Source: PALSA-660 sp963726435 (GTDB taxonomy: Bacteria; Actinomycetota; Coriobacteriia; Anaerosomatales; PALSA-660). From it: a DNA stretch of 64,000 nt. The position numbers were made by a program, and so were the translations under genes. Numbering within the stretch: the first letter of the stretch is position 1; each line of letters starts with the position of its first letter. Under the pieces are notes generated by a model. The model ran no database searches, was not told where the DNA came from, and saw only the letters and a list, made by a program, of their open reading frames with translations. Below, in pieces: positions 17,611 to 30,096 of this stretch. Location of the stretch: assembly GCA_963726435.1 (NCBI GenBank), contig CAVSCJ010000006.1:186001-250000 (forward strand), given 5' to 3'.

Positions 17611-18545
17611 TGCTCAGCTCCCGCCACATCCTCGGGATGGACGACTTGGAGACCGACGACATCAGCCGGATCCTGGAGACCGCCGAGTCGTTCGCGGCCG
17701 TGAACGAGCGCCGCATCAAGAAGCTGCCGACGCTGCGCGGACTCACGGTGGTCAACCTCTTCCTCGAGCCGTCCACGCGCACGCGCACGAGCTTCGAGAT
17801 AGCCGCGAAGCGGCTCTCGGCCGACGGCATCAACTTCACGGCGAGCGCTTCGGCCACTGTCAAGGGCGAGTCCCTGCGCGACACGGCCGCCACGCTATCG
17901 GCCATGTCGTGCGACCTGGTGATCATCCGCCACAAGTACGCCGGCGCGCCTCGGATCCTCTCGGAGATGATGGATTGCTCGGTCGTGAACGGCGGCGACG
18001 GCATGCACCAGCATCCGACCCAGGCGCTGCTCGATCTCTACACTATGAAGCAGCATATCGGGCACCTGGAAGGACTGCGCGTCGGCATCGTCGGTGACAT
18101 CGCCCACTCTCGCGTCGCCGGCTCGTTGATCCCCGCCCTGCTGAAGGTGGGCGCACAACCTGTGGTGATCGCCCCGCCGACCCTGCTCCCGTCGCGGCCA
18201 GACGTTCTGGGCGCCGAGGTGTCGTGGGACCTCGACGAGGAGTTGCCCACCCTCGATGTGGCCTACATGCTGCGGATCCAGATGGAGCGCGCCGACGCCA
18301 CGCCGTTCCCAAGCCTGCGCGAGTACGCGCGCTTCTACGGGATGAACTCGGCGCGCCTCGGCGCCATGAAGCCCTCCGCGATCGTGATGCACCCGGGACC
18401 CATGAACCGCGGGGTCGAGATCTCCGCCGACGTGGCCGACGGCGAGCGTTCCCTGGTGCTCGAGCAGGTCGAGTCGGGAGTCGCCGTCCGCATGGCCGTG
18501 ATGTACCTGCTTCTGGGAGGTGCCGACAGTGGCGCTGCTGCTTAG
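17610..18545 (+). CDS. pyrB: Aspartate carbamoyltransferase catalytic subunit
   Basis: Joins carbamoyl phosphate and aspartate in step 2 of pyrimidine synthesis. 311 residues. The carbamoyl-phosphate motif is FLEPSTRTRTSFE, and the aspartate side has SATVKGESLRDT with the catalytic Lys. NGGDGMHQHPTQALLDLYT and VMHPGPMNRGVEI are further ATCase signatures that distinguish it from ornithine carbamoyltransferase. No PyrI regulatory subunit gene follows. The ATG overlaps the pyrR stop, and the C-terminus overlaps the pyrC start by 17 bases. Confidence 0.96.
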   Translation: MLSSRHILGMDDLETDDISRILETAESFAAVNERRIKKLPTLRGLTVVNLFLEPSTRTRTSFEIAAKRLSADGINFTASASATVKGESLRDTAATLSAMSCDLVIIRHKYAGAPRILSEMMDCSVVNGGDGMHQHPTQALLDLYTMKQHIGHLEGLRVGIVGDIAHSRVAGSLIPALLKVGAQPVVIAPPTLLPSRPDVLGAEVSWDLDEELPTLDVAYMLRIQMERADATPFPSLREYARFYGMNSARLGAMKPSAIVMHPGPMNRGVEISADVADGERSLVLEQVESGVAVRMAVMYLLLGGADSGAAA

Positions 18546-19821
18546 GAACGTGCGAATGGTCGACCCGGCTCTAGGGCTCGACGCGGTGGCAGACATCGTC
18601 ATCCGGGACGGCCTCATCGCGGAGATAGGATCGGATCTGAAGATCGCCAAGGGGGAGACGCTCGAGTGCGACGAGAAGGTCGTGCTTCCCGGCCTCGCGG
18701 ATGTGCACACGCACCTACGCGAGCCCGGTCGCGAGGATGAGGAATCGGTCCACAGCGGGACGCGCGCGGCGGCACATGGCGGCTTCACGGCCGTATGCGC
18801 CATGCCGAACACCGACCCGGTCGCCGACGAGGGTTCTTCGGTGCGGTTCGTGCGCGAGCGCGCGGCCTCGGAGGGCGCCGTGCGGGTCTATCCGCTCGGG
18901 GCGATCACCGCGAAGCAGGAGGGCCGAGCGCTCGCGGAGATAGGCGACATGGTCGCCGAGGGTGCAGTCGCCTTCTCCGACGACGGACGCGGCGTGCAGA
19001 GCGCGGGCATGATGCGCATGGCCATGGACTACATCAAGCGCTTCGGCGTGCCGGTCGTCAGCCACTGCGAGGACGAGTCACTGGCCGGCAAGGGCGTCGT
19101 GAACGAGGGCGTCGTCTCGACCAGGTTGGGGTTGTCCGGCTGGCCCGCCGCCGCCGAGGAGATGCAGGTGTGGCGCGACATCCGACTGTGCGAGCTCACG
19201 GGCTGCAGGCTGCACCTCGCGCACCTGTCGACGGCTGGTTCAGTCGAGTTGGTGCGTCAGGCGAAGGCCGCAGGCCTCCCCGTGACCTGTGAGGTCACCC
19301 CGCACCACCTCTTTCTGACGGAGGACGACATCACGGAGTCCTACGACACCGACCTGAAGATGAACCCGCCGCTGCGCACGGTCGCCGACGCCGAGGGTCT
19401 GATCGCAGGGCTGCTCGACGGGACGGTCGACTGCATCGCCACGGACCACGCGCCGCATGCTCCGCACGAGAAGGCGCTCGAGTTCGAGCTCGCCCCGTTC
19501 GGGACGACCGGACTGGAGACGGCCCTCTCGCTCGTCGTGACGCGTCTGGTGGCCACCAAGAAGGCCGACTGGGCGCAGGTCGCTCAGTGGATGTCCGTCG
19601 GTCCCAGAGCCGCTCTCGGGCTCCCGGCAGTGAGGATCGAGGTAGGCGCCGTGGCGGACCTGACGATCGTCGATCCCGAGGCGAAGGTCGACGTCTCCTC
19701 GGAGTGGTTCGTGGGCAAGAGCCGCAACTCCGCGTTCCTGGGGCGGAAGCTGCTCGGCAAGGCGAGCGACGTGCTGGTGGGCGGGTACTTCGTCCTTCGG
19801 AACGGCAAGGTGGTCGTGTGA
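18529..19821 (+). CDS. pyrC: Dihydroorotase, class I
   Basis: Cyclises carbamoyl-aspartate to dihydroorotate. About 430 residues. The metal-binding motif is ADVHTHLREPGREDEE, with later residues in SHCEDESLAGKG, LHLAHLSTAGSVELV and TDHAPHAPHEKALEFELAPFGTTGLETAL. The bound-metal Asp lies in IATDHAPH. GTG 18529 is preferred because GGGAGG ends nine bases upstream; GTG 18520 directly abuts it. Class I enzymes often work with PyrB. Confidence 0.94.
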   Translation: MALLLRNVRMVDPALGLDAVADIVIRDGLIAEIGSDLKIAKGETLECDEKVVLPGLADVHTHLREPGREDEESVHSGTRAAAHGGFTAVCAMPNTDPVADEGSSVRFVRERAASEGAVRVYPLGAITAKQEGRALAEIGDMVAEGAVAFSDDGRGVQSAGMMRMAMDYIKRFGVPVVSHCEDESLAGKGVVNEGVVSTRLGLSGWPAAAEEMQVWRDIRLCELTGCRLHLAHLSTAGSVELVRQAKAAGLPVTCEVTPHHLFLTEDDITESYDTDLKMNPPLRTVADAEGLIAGLLDGTVDCIATDHAPHAPHEKALEFELAPFGTTGLETALSLVVTRLVATKKADWAQVAQWMSVGPRAALGLPAVRIEVGAVADLTIVDPEAKVDVSSEWFVGKSRNSAFLGRKLLGKASDVLVGGYFVLRNGKVVV

Positions 19822-19870
19822 CGGGCGCACGGGCGGCTGCGAGGGTGCGCGCACGCGAAGGGAGCGGGGA

Positions 19871-21133
19871 GTGACCGCGGAGACGAGAGCGATGCTCGCG
19901 CTCGAGGACGGGACGGTCTTCGAGGGGTGGTCGTGCGGCGCCGACGGGGAAGCCGCCGGCGAGGCCGTGTTCAACACCTCGCTCGTCGGCTACCAGGAGG
20001 TCGTGACCGACCCGAGCTACGCCGGGCAGATCGTCACGATGACGATGCCCCAGATCGGCAACTACGGCGTCAACGGCGCCGACATGGAGTCGCGCGGCTC
20101 GTTCATGAGCGGACTTGTCGTGCGCGAGATGAGCCGCATCGCCTCTTCGTGGAGGTCCGAGATCACGCTTCCCGAGTTCCTGCAGCGTGAGAACATCGTT
20201 GCGATCCAAGGCGTGGACACGCGCCGGCTCACCCGCCACGTCCGCGAGCGCGGGGCGATGCGAGCGGTGATCTCGACGATCGACCTCGATGCCGCGTCTC
20301 TGGTGGCCAAAGCGGCATCCTCTCCGGGACTCGTGGGCCGGGACCTGGTTCGCGAAGTCGCCGTGGAGTCCGCCTTCGAATGGGGGAGCGAGGACCCGAC
20401 GGGGTGTCTGCCGGTCGACACGGGCGTGTTGCCCGTCGCTCCGAGATACCGTGTGGTCGCCTTCGACTCCGGAGTCAAGTACAACATATTGCGGCGGCTG
20501 TCGGAGGCCGGATGCGCGGTGAGAGTCGTTCCGCCCACGACCAGCGCTGCGGAGGTGCTCGCTCTCGACTGCGACGGGGTCTTGCTGCCCAACGGCCCGG
20601 GCGACCCGGCCGCCGTCGGCTACCTGTACTCGACCGTCCGGGACCTGCTGGGCGTTCTCCCCGTCATGGGGATCTGCCTGGGTCACCAGATGCTGTCGTT
20701 GGCGGTGGGCGCCGAGACCTTCAAACTCCGCTACGGGCACCGCGGCGGCAACCAGCCGGTGATGAACCTGCTGACGGGGAGAGTCGAGATCACGAGCCAG
20801 AACCACGGATTCTGCGTGGACTTCTCCTCGATCGGGCCGCTGGACCCGAGCCGCAGCGGCGGGCTGGAGCACGACCCCGGTGACCTGCGCGCGTGGGTCG
20901 ACGCGGGGGTCGCTCCAGTCGTCACGAGCCGGGCGCACGGTCCCGTGCAGCTGACGCACGTCAACCTCAACGACAGCACGGTCGAGGGCATCAGTGTGCT
21001 CGAGCGACGGGCGTTCTCGGTCCAGTACCATCCCGAAGCGGCGCCGGGTCCTCACGACGCGCGCTACCTGTTCGGTTCCTTCACCGCGCTCATGGACGGG
21101 GGCGCGGAGCGCCCCGTGCGGATCGTCCCGTAG
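19871..21133 (+). CDS. carA: Carbamoyl-phosphate synthase small subunit
   Basis: Glutaminase subunit that supplies ammonia to CarB. 420 residues from GTG 19871, preceded by GGGAGCGGGGA. The N-terminal CPSase domain has GEAVFNTSLVGYQEVVTDPSYAGQIV. The C-terminal class I amidotransferase has the nucleophile elbow GICLGHQMLSLAVGA and the His/Glu pair in YHPEAAPGPHD. Two long runs separate it cleanly from pyrC (49 bases) and carB (26 bases). Confidence 0.96.
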   Translation: MTAETRAMLALEDGTVFEGWSCGADGEAAGEAVFNTSLVGYQEVVTDPSYAGQIVTMTMPQIGNYGVNGADMESRGSFMSGLVVREMSRIASSWRSEITLPEFLQRENIVAIQGVDTRRLTRHVRERGAMRAVISTIDLDAASLVAKAASSPGLVGRDLVREVAVESAFEWGSEDPTGCLPVDTGVLPVAPRYRVVAFDSGVKYNILRRLSEAGCAVRVVPPTTSAAEVLALDCDGVLLPNGPGDPAAVGYLYSTVRDLLGVLPVMGICLGHQMLSLAVGAETFKLRYGHRGGNQPVMNLLTGRVEITSQNHGFCVDFSSIGPLDPSRSGGLEHDPGDLRAWVDAGVAPVVTSRAHGPVQLTHVNLNDSTVEGISVLERRAFSVQYHPEAAPGPHDARYLFGSFTALMDGGAERPVRIVP

Positions 21134-21159
21134 CACGCCGCCTGCAGAGAGGGCTCTTC

Positions 21160-24425
<3,266 letters not shown>

Positions 24426-24429
<4 letters not shown>

Positions 24430-25250
24430 GTCTCAGCGGGACCGATCCTTCGACGCACCCGATGCTCGAGCGGGTCGAGGTGCTGGCCAACGACCGTGTC
24501 ACGGAGGGGGTCGGTCTGCTCGCCTTGCATGCCCCGCGGATCGCTTCATGTGTCGAGCCCGGGCAGTTCGTGCACCTGCGCATAGCCACCGGCTCCGACT
24601 TCATCCTTCGACGTCCGTTCTCGGTGCACCGTGCCCGAGGGGAGTCGATCGAGGTCCTCTATCAGGTCCTGGGCGTCGGCACGCGCGAGCTCGCGGGCAA
24701 GGACCGGGGCGACGTCATGGACGCCGTGGGCCCGCTCGGGAACGGCTGGCACGTGCCCGAGAGCGTGAGGCATGCGTTGCTGGTCGCCGGAGGCCTTGGT
24801 GGTGCGCCGCTCGGGATGCTTGCGGAGACTCTCGCCGCGCGGGGAGTGGCCGTCAGTGTCGCTCAGGGGGCGCTGACCGCCGAGCGGCTCGTCGCACGTG
24901 ACCTGTTCGAAGCCGTGGCGCGCCGGCTGGAGGTGGCCACCGACGACGGAAGCGCGGGCGAGCACGGGCTCGTGACCGTGGTGAGTGACCGGATGATGCG
25001 CGAGGACCGTCCCGACGTGGTCTGTGCCTGTGGACCGGAAGCGATGTCCCGCACGGTGGCCGCTCAGGCCGCCGAGAGCGGCGTGCCCTGCCGGGTCTCG
25101 CTCGAGCGCCTCATGGCGTGTGGGATAGGGGCGTGCCTGTCGTGCGTCGTCACCACCAAGCGCGGACGCAGGCGCGCGTGCGTCGACGGCCCCGTGTTCG
25201 ACGCCGAGGAGGTGTGTTGGGATGGAGACGAAGTCCCGCTCCGTGACTGA
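24426..25250 (+). CDS. pyrK: Dihydroorotate dehydrogenase electron transfer subunit PyrK
   Basis: FAD and [2Fe-2S] subunit that lets PyrD type 1B use NAD. 274 residues. The FAD-binding barrel contains RRPFSVHRA and the NAD-binding domain has LLVAGGLGGAPLGMLAE and VCACGPEAM. The iron-sulfur ligands are in MACGIGACLSC and a following RRACVDGPVF, the standard PyrK pattern. Its presence predicts that dihydroorotate oxidation is coupled to NAD rather than to quinone. The gene overlaps both carB and pyrD. Confidence 0.94.
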
Positions 25251-26163
25251 CGGCGTCGACATGACTGTCCACCTTGCGGGCCTGCGGCTGCGCAACCCCG
25301 TGATGACCGCGTCGGGGACTTTCGCGTCCGGGCGCGAGTACGCCGACTTCATCGACCTTTCCCGTCTCGGGGCCGTCGTCACCAAGGGCGTCTCCCTCGA
25401 GTCTTGGGAGGGCAACGATGCGCCGCGCGTCGCTGAGACGGCCTGCGGGATGCTCAACTCGATCGGGCTGCAGAATCCCGGCGTGGAGGGGTTCTGTACC
25501 AGCGATCTGGCGTGGCTCGCGGGCCAGGACGTGCCCGTGGTCGTGAATCTGGTCGGCCACTCTCTCGACGAGTACGTGCGCGTCGCGGAGCGTCTGGAAT
25601 CCGAGCCCGGCGTCGCCGCCTACGAGGTGAACATCTCGTGCCCCAACGTGGACGCCGGCGGGATGGCGTTCGGCACCTCGTGCGCCCAGGCGGCTGCGGT
25701 GACCGCGGCCGTGCGCAAAGCCACGGCCCGCCCTCTTCTCGTGAAGCTCACTCCGAACGTGACCGACGTCTCGGAGATCGCCCGCGCGGTCGTGGACGCA
25801 GGCGCCGACGCGGTGTCGCTCATCAACACGATCCTCGGCATGGCCGTCGACGCCGATACCCGCCGTCCCAAGCTCGCGCGGGTCGTCGGCGGGCTCTCAG
25901 GCCCGGCGATCAAGCCGGTGGCCCTGCGAATGGTTTGGCAGGTCGCGGGTGCGGTGAGCGTTCCAGTGATAGGCGTTGGCGGCATCATGACGGGGGAGGA
26001 CGCCATCGAGTTCCTGCTCGCTGGCGCGACCGCGGTCCAGGTGGGCACTGCGAACTTCGTGGACCCGGCCTCTACGGTGCGCGTTCTCGACGGGATGGCC
26101 GAATACTGTCTGCGTCACGGGGTCGAGCGTGTGAGCGACCTCACGGGCGCATTGGAGGTGTAG
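25222..26163 (+). CDS. pyrD: Dihydroorotate dehydrogenase 1B catalytic subunit
   Basis: FMN enzyme oxidising dihydroorotate to orotate. 313 residues. LRNPVMTASGTFASGREYADF, GLQNPGVEGF, YEVNISCPNVDAGGMAFG (with the catalytic Cys of class 1 enzymes) and VIGVGGIMTGEDAIEFLLAGATAVQVGTANF are all present. The active-site Cys and neighbouring pyrK identify type 1B. ATG 25222 has GAGGAGG eight bases upstream and overlaps pyrK by 29 bases; ATG 25261 is an alternative. Confidence 0.95.
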   Translation: METKSRSVTDGVDMTVHLAGLRLRNPVMTASGTFASGREYADFIDLSRLGAVVTKGVSLESWEGNDAPRVAETACGMLNSIGLQNPGVEGFCTSDLAWLAGQDVPVVVNLVGHSLDEYVRVAERLESEPGVAAYEVNISCPNVDAGGMAFGTSCAQAAAVTAAVRKATARPLLVKLTPNVTDVSEIARAVVDAGADAVSLINTILGMAVDADTRRPKLARVVGGLSGPAIKPVALRMVWQVAGAVSVPVIGVGGIMTGEDAIEFLLAGATAVQVGTANFVDPASTVRVLDGMAEYCLRHGVERVSDLTGALEV

Positions 26164-26169
26164 GGACCG

Positions 26170-26907
26170 ATGGACGGCACCGGCGCGAGCGTGCGCGACC
26201 GAATCATCGTGGCGCTCGACCAGCCGAACTTGGAGGCTGCGCTCGCGTGCGCCCGAGGGCTCGTGGGTCGCGCTCGCTGGGTGAAGGTCGGGATGACGCT
26301 CTTCTACGCGGCGGGGCCTGAGGCCGTCGCGGCGATGAGAGGCCTGGGATTCGAAGTCTTCGTCGACTTGAAGCTGCACGACATCCCGCATCAGGTAGAG
26401 GGAGCGGCTGCATCGCTCGGCTCGCTGGGCGCGGGGATGCTCACCGTGCACGCCTCCGGAGGTGCGGACATGATGGAGGCGGCGGTCCGCGGCGCGGCCG
26501 CGGGAGCCAGCGCAGCAGGCACTCGCCGCACGATGGTCATAGCCGTGACCGTTCTGACCAGCATGGACGCGGAGACGCTCGTTTCCGTCGGCGTGGCCGA
26601 CTCGTTGGCCGACCAGGCCGCCGGCCTGGCCGCGCTCGCCCGCACGGCTGGAGTCGACGGAGTCGTGTGCTCGCCTCGCGAAGCCGCCGAGATGCGCGCC
26701 CTTCTCGGCCCGGGGGCGCTGGTGGTGACCCCGGGTGTCCGGCCGGCCGGAGCGGAGACGGGTGACCAGGCTCGCACCGCCACTCCTGCGGCGGCGTTCG
26801 CGGCGGGCGCGTCACACCTGGTCATCGGGCGCCCGATCACGGGTGCGGACGATCCGGCGGCCGCCTTCGACGCGATCGTCGACGACGTGGAGGGGACGGC
26901 ACGATGA
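26170..26907 (+). CDS. pyrF: Orotidine-5'-phosphate decarboxylase
   Basis: Decarboxylates OMP to UMP. 245 residues. IIVALDQPNLEAAL starts the barrel, and VDLKLHDIPHQVEGA holds the catalytic D-x-K-x2-D array. VVTPGVRPAG and HLVIGRPITGADDPAAAF complete the phosphate-binding site. These features match the PyrF type I subfamily. Six bases after pyrD and overlapping pyrE by four. Confidence 0.95.
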   Translation: MDGTGASVRDRIIVALDQPNLEAALACARGLVGRARWVKVGMTLFYAAGPEAVAAMRGLGFEVFVDLKLHDIPHQVEGAAASLGSLGAGMLTVHASGGADMMEAAVRGAAAGASAAGTRRTMVIAVTVLTSMDAETLVSVGVADSLADQAAGLAALARTAGVDGVVCSPREAAEMRALLGPGALVVTPGVRPAGAETGDQARTATPAAAFAAGASHLVIGRPITGADDPAAAFDAIVDDVEGTAR

Positions 26908-27488
26908 CCGACATGACGGAGGCGCAGGTGCTGGACTCGCTCGAGCAGGCCGAGGCGATACTGACCGGCCACTTCAGACTCACTTCGGGCAGGCACTCCG
27001 ACCGCTACGTCCAGTGCGCGCGCGTGCTGGAGGACCCGGGACTCGTGACGCGCCTCGCGCAGGCGATCGCCGGGCGAGTCGGTGAACGGCACATCGATCT
27101 CGTAGCCGCACCGGCGGTCGGTGGCATCATCATCGGCTTCGCGGTGGCACAGGCCCTCGGCGTCAAGTTCATCTTCAGCGAGCGCGAAGGTGGAGCCATG
27201 ACCTTCCGTCGAGGGTTCGAGGTGCCGGAGGGCGCTCGCGTTCTGGTGGTCGAGGACGTCGTCACCACAGGTGGGAGCGTCGCCGAGGTGGTCGATCTCG
27301 TTCGAGCCGCAGGCGGCGTGCCCGTCGCGGTCGCCGCGCTGATCGACCGAGGGGGCCCGAAGGCATTCGATGTCGGACTGTTCACTCTCCTTCGACTGCA
27401 GGTAGAGTCTTGGGAGCCCTTGGAGTGCGGCCTGTGCGCGGCCGAGGTGCCCATCTACGCCCCGGGAAGTCGGTCGCTGGCCAAGTAA
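26904..27488 (+). CDS. pyrE: Orotate phosphoribosyltransferase
   Basis: Adds phosphoribose to orotate. 194 residues. The N-terminal FRLTSGRHSDRYVQCARVLEDPGL segment is orotate-specific, and the PRPP loop is RVLVVEDVVTTGGSVAEVVDLVRAAG. FSEREGGAMTFRRGFEVPEG fits the flexible catalytic loop region. Last gene of the pyr operon; an independent promoter for the next gene starts four bases after its stop. Confidence 0.94.
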   Translation: MTDMTEAQVLDSLEQAEAILTGHFRLTSGRHSDRYVQCARVLEDPGLVTRLAQAIAGRVGERHIDLVAAPAVGGIIIGFAVAQALGVKFIFSEREGGAMTFRRGFEVPEGARVLVVEDVVTTGGSVAEVVDLVRAAGGVPVAVAALIDRGGPKAFDVGLFTLLRLQVESWEPLECGLCAAEVPIYAPGSRSLAK

Positions 27489-27491
27489 CGG

Positions 27492-27520
27492 TTGGCATTC
27501 CCGCAGGTAGGAGGTAGTAT
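27492..27520 (+). promoter_or_regulatory. Promoter of mIHF gene
   Basis: TTGGCA (27492-27497), 17-base spacer, TAGTAT (27515-27520): a near-consensus housekeeping promoter right after pyrE. Expected start near 27527, giving a leader of about 100 bases before the mIHF ATG. Confidence 0.72.
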
Positions 27521-27628
27521 CGAGGCCATGCTGCGCGTCCATTCGCAGGTCCGCCGAGGCAGACCGGCAGGGGCGCAACGAGGGGCACTCGGAGCGATCC
27601 GGGTCGTCAGCACACACGAGGAGGAACG

Positions 27629-27940
27629 ATGGCGCTACCGAACCTGTCCGACGCTGATCGGAAGGCGGCCTTGAAGAAGGCGGCCGAGGCACGCGCGAAG
27701 CGTGCCGCTGTGCGTGCCAAGATCAAGTCGGGGAGCATGACGTTCGCCCAGGTCATGAGCAAGTCGGATGACCCGATCGTGGCCCGCATGAAGGTATCCG
27801 CTCTGCTGGAAGCGCTTCCGGGATTCGGCAAGGCCAAAGCCGCTCGGGTGATGCACGAGCTGGAGATCTCCGAGAGCCGCCGAGTGCAGGGGTTGGGTGC
27901 CCGTCAGCGCGAGATGCTCATGGAGCGCCTCGGCAAGTAG
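27629..27940 (+). CDS. mihF: Actinobacterial integration host factor
   Basis: Nucleoid-associated DNA-binding protein of the mIHF family, 103 residues, unrelated to proteobacterial IhfAB. The N-terminal basic helix (DRKAALKKAAEARAKRAAVRAKIKSG) is followed by the conserved core DDPIVARMKVSALLEALPGFGKAKAARVMHELEISESRRVQGLGARQREMLMERL, a helix-two-turn-helix fold. ATG 27629 has AGGAGGAACG upstream. The mihF-gmk-rpoZ order is a hallmark of actinobacteria. Confidence 0.95.
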   Translation: MALPNLSDADRKAALKKAAEARAKRAAVRAKIKSGSMTFAQVMSKSDDPIVARMKVSALLEALPGFGKAKAARVMHELEISESRRVQGLGARQREMLMERLGK

Positions 27941-27946
27941 CGGGCG

Positions 27947-28570
27947 GTGGCGTCGCCGACCATGCGCCTCGGTCACCTCTTCATAATCTCCGGCCCTTCG
28001 GGAGCCGGCAAAGGGACCCTCGTCAAGGAACTCGTGCGCAGGGTCCCTGATCTATGGGTCTCCATCTCGGCGACCACGCGCACGCCCCGGTTCGGCGAGC
28101 GTGACGGAGTGGACTACTACTTCCTCACTCCCGCCGAGTTCGATGCGCGCGTGCACGCCGGGGAGTTCCTCGAGCATGCTGTCGTTCATGGCAACCGGTA
28201 TGGTACGATGCGCCGTCCGGTGGAGCGCCGGCTCACGCACGCGATGGACGCTATACTGGAGATCGATCCGCAAGGTGCGTTCCAGGTTCGCAAGCAGATG
28301 GGACGATCCCGGCTGATCTTCGTCAAGGCGCCATCCGCGGAGGAGCTGGAGAAGCGAATCCGGCATCGCGGCGCCGAGTCCGACGACCAGATCCGTACTC
28401 GTTTGGACACGGCACGCCGCGAGCTCGAACTTGAAGGCACCTACGACCATGTGGTAGTGAACGACGATGTGGACCTTGCGGTCGACGACTTGGCCGCCTA
28501 CATACTCTCGGTCTCCGAACAAGACGCAAAGGACGAAGTGATCCCCGATGGTCATCCAGCCCGAGATTGA
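27947..28570 (+). CDS. gmk: Guanylate kinase
   Basis: Phosphorylates GMP to GDP. About 207 residues. The P-loop is ISGPSGAGKGTLVKELV, and the GMP-binding region is TTRTPRFGERDGVDYYFL and FLEHAVVHGNRYGT. LEIDPQGAFQVRKQM and FVKAPSAEELEKRIRHRGAES continue the family pattern. GTG 27947 or ATG 27962 could be the start; neither has a clear ribosome site. The 3' end overlaps rpoZ by 23 bases. Confidence 0.94.
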   Translation: MASPTMRLGHLFIISGPSGAGKGTLVKELVRRVPDLWVSISATTRTPRFGERDGVDYYFLTPAEFDARVHAGEFLEHAVVHGNRYGTMRRPVERRLTHAMDAILEIDPQGAFQVRKQMGRSRLIFVKAPSAEELEKRIRHRGAESDDQIRTRLDTARRELELEGTYDHVVVNDDVDLAVDDLAAYILSVSEQDAKDEVIPDGHPARD

Positions 28571-28796
28571 CGTCCTCCTCTCAAAGGTGGACTCGAAGTA
28601 CACGCTGTGCACGGTCTCGGCGAAGCGCGCGAGGCAGATCAACGACATGCTTCACGGGGTTCGCGACCAGGCTCTGCTGACCATGCCCGGTAGCCAGATC
28701 GCCGAGTACCTCTCCGCCAAGCCCCTGACGCGGGCGATGGAGGACATCGCTGCCGGCGACTGGAGCTACGAGCGCGTCAAGGACGGCATCAAGTAG
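28548..28796 (+). CDS. rpoZ: RNA polymerase omega subunit
   Basis: 82 residues. Omega supports assembly of the beta' subunit and, in other bacteria, ppGpp response. IDVLLSKVDSKYTLCTVSAKRARQINDML matches the conserved (Y)xLVxxxxKRAR(Q)IN core. The C-terminal half (AEYLSAKPLTRAMEDIAAGDWSYERVKDGIK) resembles actinobacterial omegas with KPLTxAxxEIAxGK. It overlaps gmk and is close to the next gene. Confidence 0.9.
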   Translation: MVIQPEIDVLLSKVDSKYTLCTVSAKRARQINDMLHGVRDQALLTMPGSQIAEYLSAKPLTRAMEDIAAGDWSYERVKDGIK

Positions 28797-28806
28797 GAGG
28801 ACCCTC

Positions 28807-30096
28807 GTGTCCCAGCGTGCCGCTTCGACTGGCGACGCCGGGCTCGCGTCTCCGTGTGACCACCGCTCCGCCTCTCTCTGCGACCCGACAGCGCCTCCGG
28901 ACCTCAGCCACCGGACAGCTGCAGGGCCTGAGGCGGAGCGGCTGCGATTCCCGCATGGTGACCTTCCGGCTCGGCGCCTTCTGGTCCTCGAGCCGTACAA
29001 CGGCGGCTCGCACCGCGCGGTCCTCGACTGCCTGCTGCCGGCGCTGGGGTGGCAATACGACCTGCTGGAGCTGCCCGCCCGCAAGTGGAAGTGGCGCATG
29101 CGCGGCTCGTCGATCACCTTCGCGGACGAGGCGCGTCGGCGCGATGCCGACTGGCGCGCGGAGTGCCCCGACGGAGAAGCTGCGCGCCCGGGCACGCACA
29201 CGCGATGGGACGCCGTCTTCGCTTCCACCTTCCTCAACCTCGCTGAGTTCAAGGGTCTCGCTGGAGCGGCCATCGACACGGTCCCAACCGTCGTCTACTT
29301 CCACGAGAACCAGCTCGTCTACCCGAATCGGCACGCGGCGGAGTGGGACCTTCAGTTCCCGCTGACGAACATCACGAGCGCGCTGGCGGCGGACCGCTGC
29401 TGGTTCAACACCGAGTGGAACCGCCACGCCTTCCTGGAAGGCATCCGGCCGTTCATCTCCCAGTTCCCCGACCACCGGCCGAAGGGCCTGGCGGAGCGGA
29501 TCGCGGGGAAGAGCCGCGTGCTCGCGCCCCCGTTCGATCCGGCGCCGTTCGACGCCGTGTGTCCGGATCGGGGACCCCGCTGCCGCATCGTCTGGCCGCA
29601 CCGCTGGGAGCATGACAAGGCCCCGGCCGCCTTCTTCGCCGCTGTGGCGGCGCTGGCCGCCGAAGGGCTCGACTTCGAGGTGGCGGTGGCGGGTCAGGAG
29701 TTCGCCGAGACGAGCGAGGACTTCGCGGCGGCCGCTGCCTCTCTGGGGGACCGGCTAGCGCACTTCGGCGAGCCGTGCGGTCGCGACGCCTACGCTCGGC
29801 TGCTCGCCTCCTGCGACGTCGCTGTCTCGACGGCCGCCAACGAGTTCTTCGGTCTGGCGATGGTCGAAGCCGCCTACGCCGGCTGCTTCCCGCTGGTGCC
29901 CGACCGGCTCGCGTATCCGGAAGTCTACCCGCCCGAGATGCGATACGGCTCGCAGGAGGCACTGGTAGCGAGGTTGAGATCGCTGATCGTGGAGAGGCCG
30001 GCGGCGGGGCAGGGGAGGGCGCTGGCGGAGCGGTTCACGATCGATGCGCTCCTGCCCGAGTATCGGGAAGCGTTCGAAGAACTCATCCGCGGCTGA
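28807..30096 (+). CDS. DUF3524 glycosyltransferase, tRNA-queuosine alpha-mannosyltransferase-like
   Basis: 429 residues from GTG 28807 with GGAGG six bases upstream. The first ~55 residues are Arg/Pro/Ser-rich and probably not domain. The DUF3524 domain begins RLLVLEPYNGGSHRAVLDCLLPALGWQYDLLELPARKWKWRMRGSS, close to eukaryotic GTDC1/QTMAN. The C-terminal half has GT-B fold features: RIVWPHRWEHDKAPAAFF, HFGEPCGRDAYARLLASCDVAVSTAANEFFGLAMVEAAYAGC with the nucleotide-sugar Glu. Family members attach mannose to queuosine in tRNA-Asp; here substrate is inferred only, because no queuosine gene is visible in the window. Confidence 0.78.
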   Translation: MSQRAASTGDAGLASPCDHRSASLCDPTAPPDLSHRTAAGPEAERLRFPHGDLPARRLLVLEPYNGGSHRAVLDCLLPALGWQYDLLELPARKWKWRMRGSSITFADEARRRDADWRAECPDGEAARPGTHTRWDAVFASTFLNLAEFKGLAGAAIDTVPTVVYFHENQLVYPNRHAAEWDLQFPLTNITSALAADRCWFNTEWNRHAFLEGIRPFISQFPDHRPKGLAERIAGKSRVLAPPFDPAPFDAVCPDRGPRCRIVWPHRWEHDKAPAAFFAAVAALAAEGLDFEVAVAGQEFAETSEDFAAAAASLGDRLAHFGEPCGRDAYARLLASCDVAVSTAANEFFGLAMVEAAYAGCFPLVPDRLAYPEVYPPEMRYGSQEALVARLRSLIVERPAAGQGRALAERFTIDALLPEYREAFEELIRG

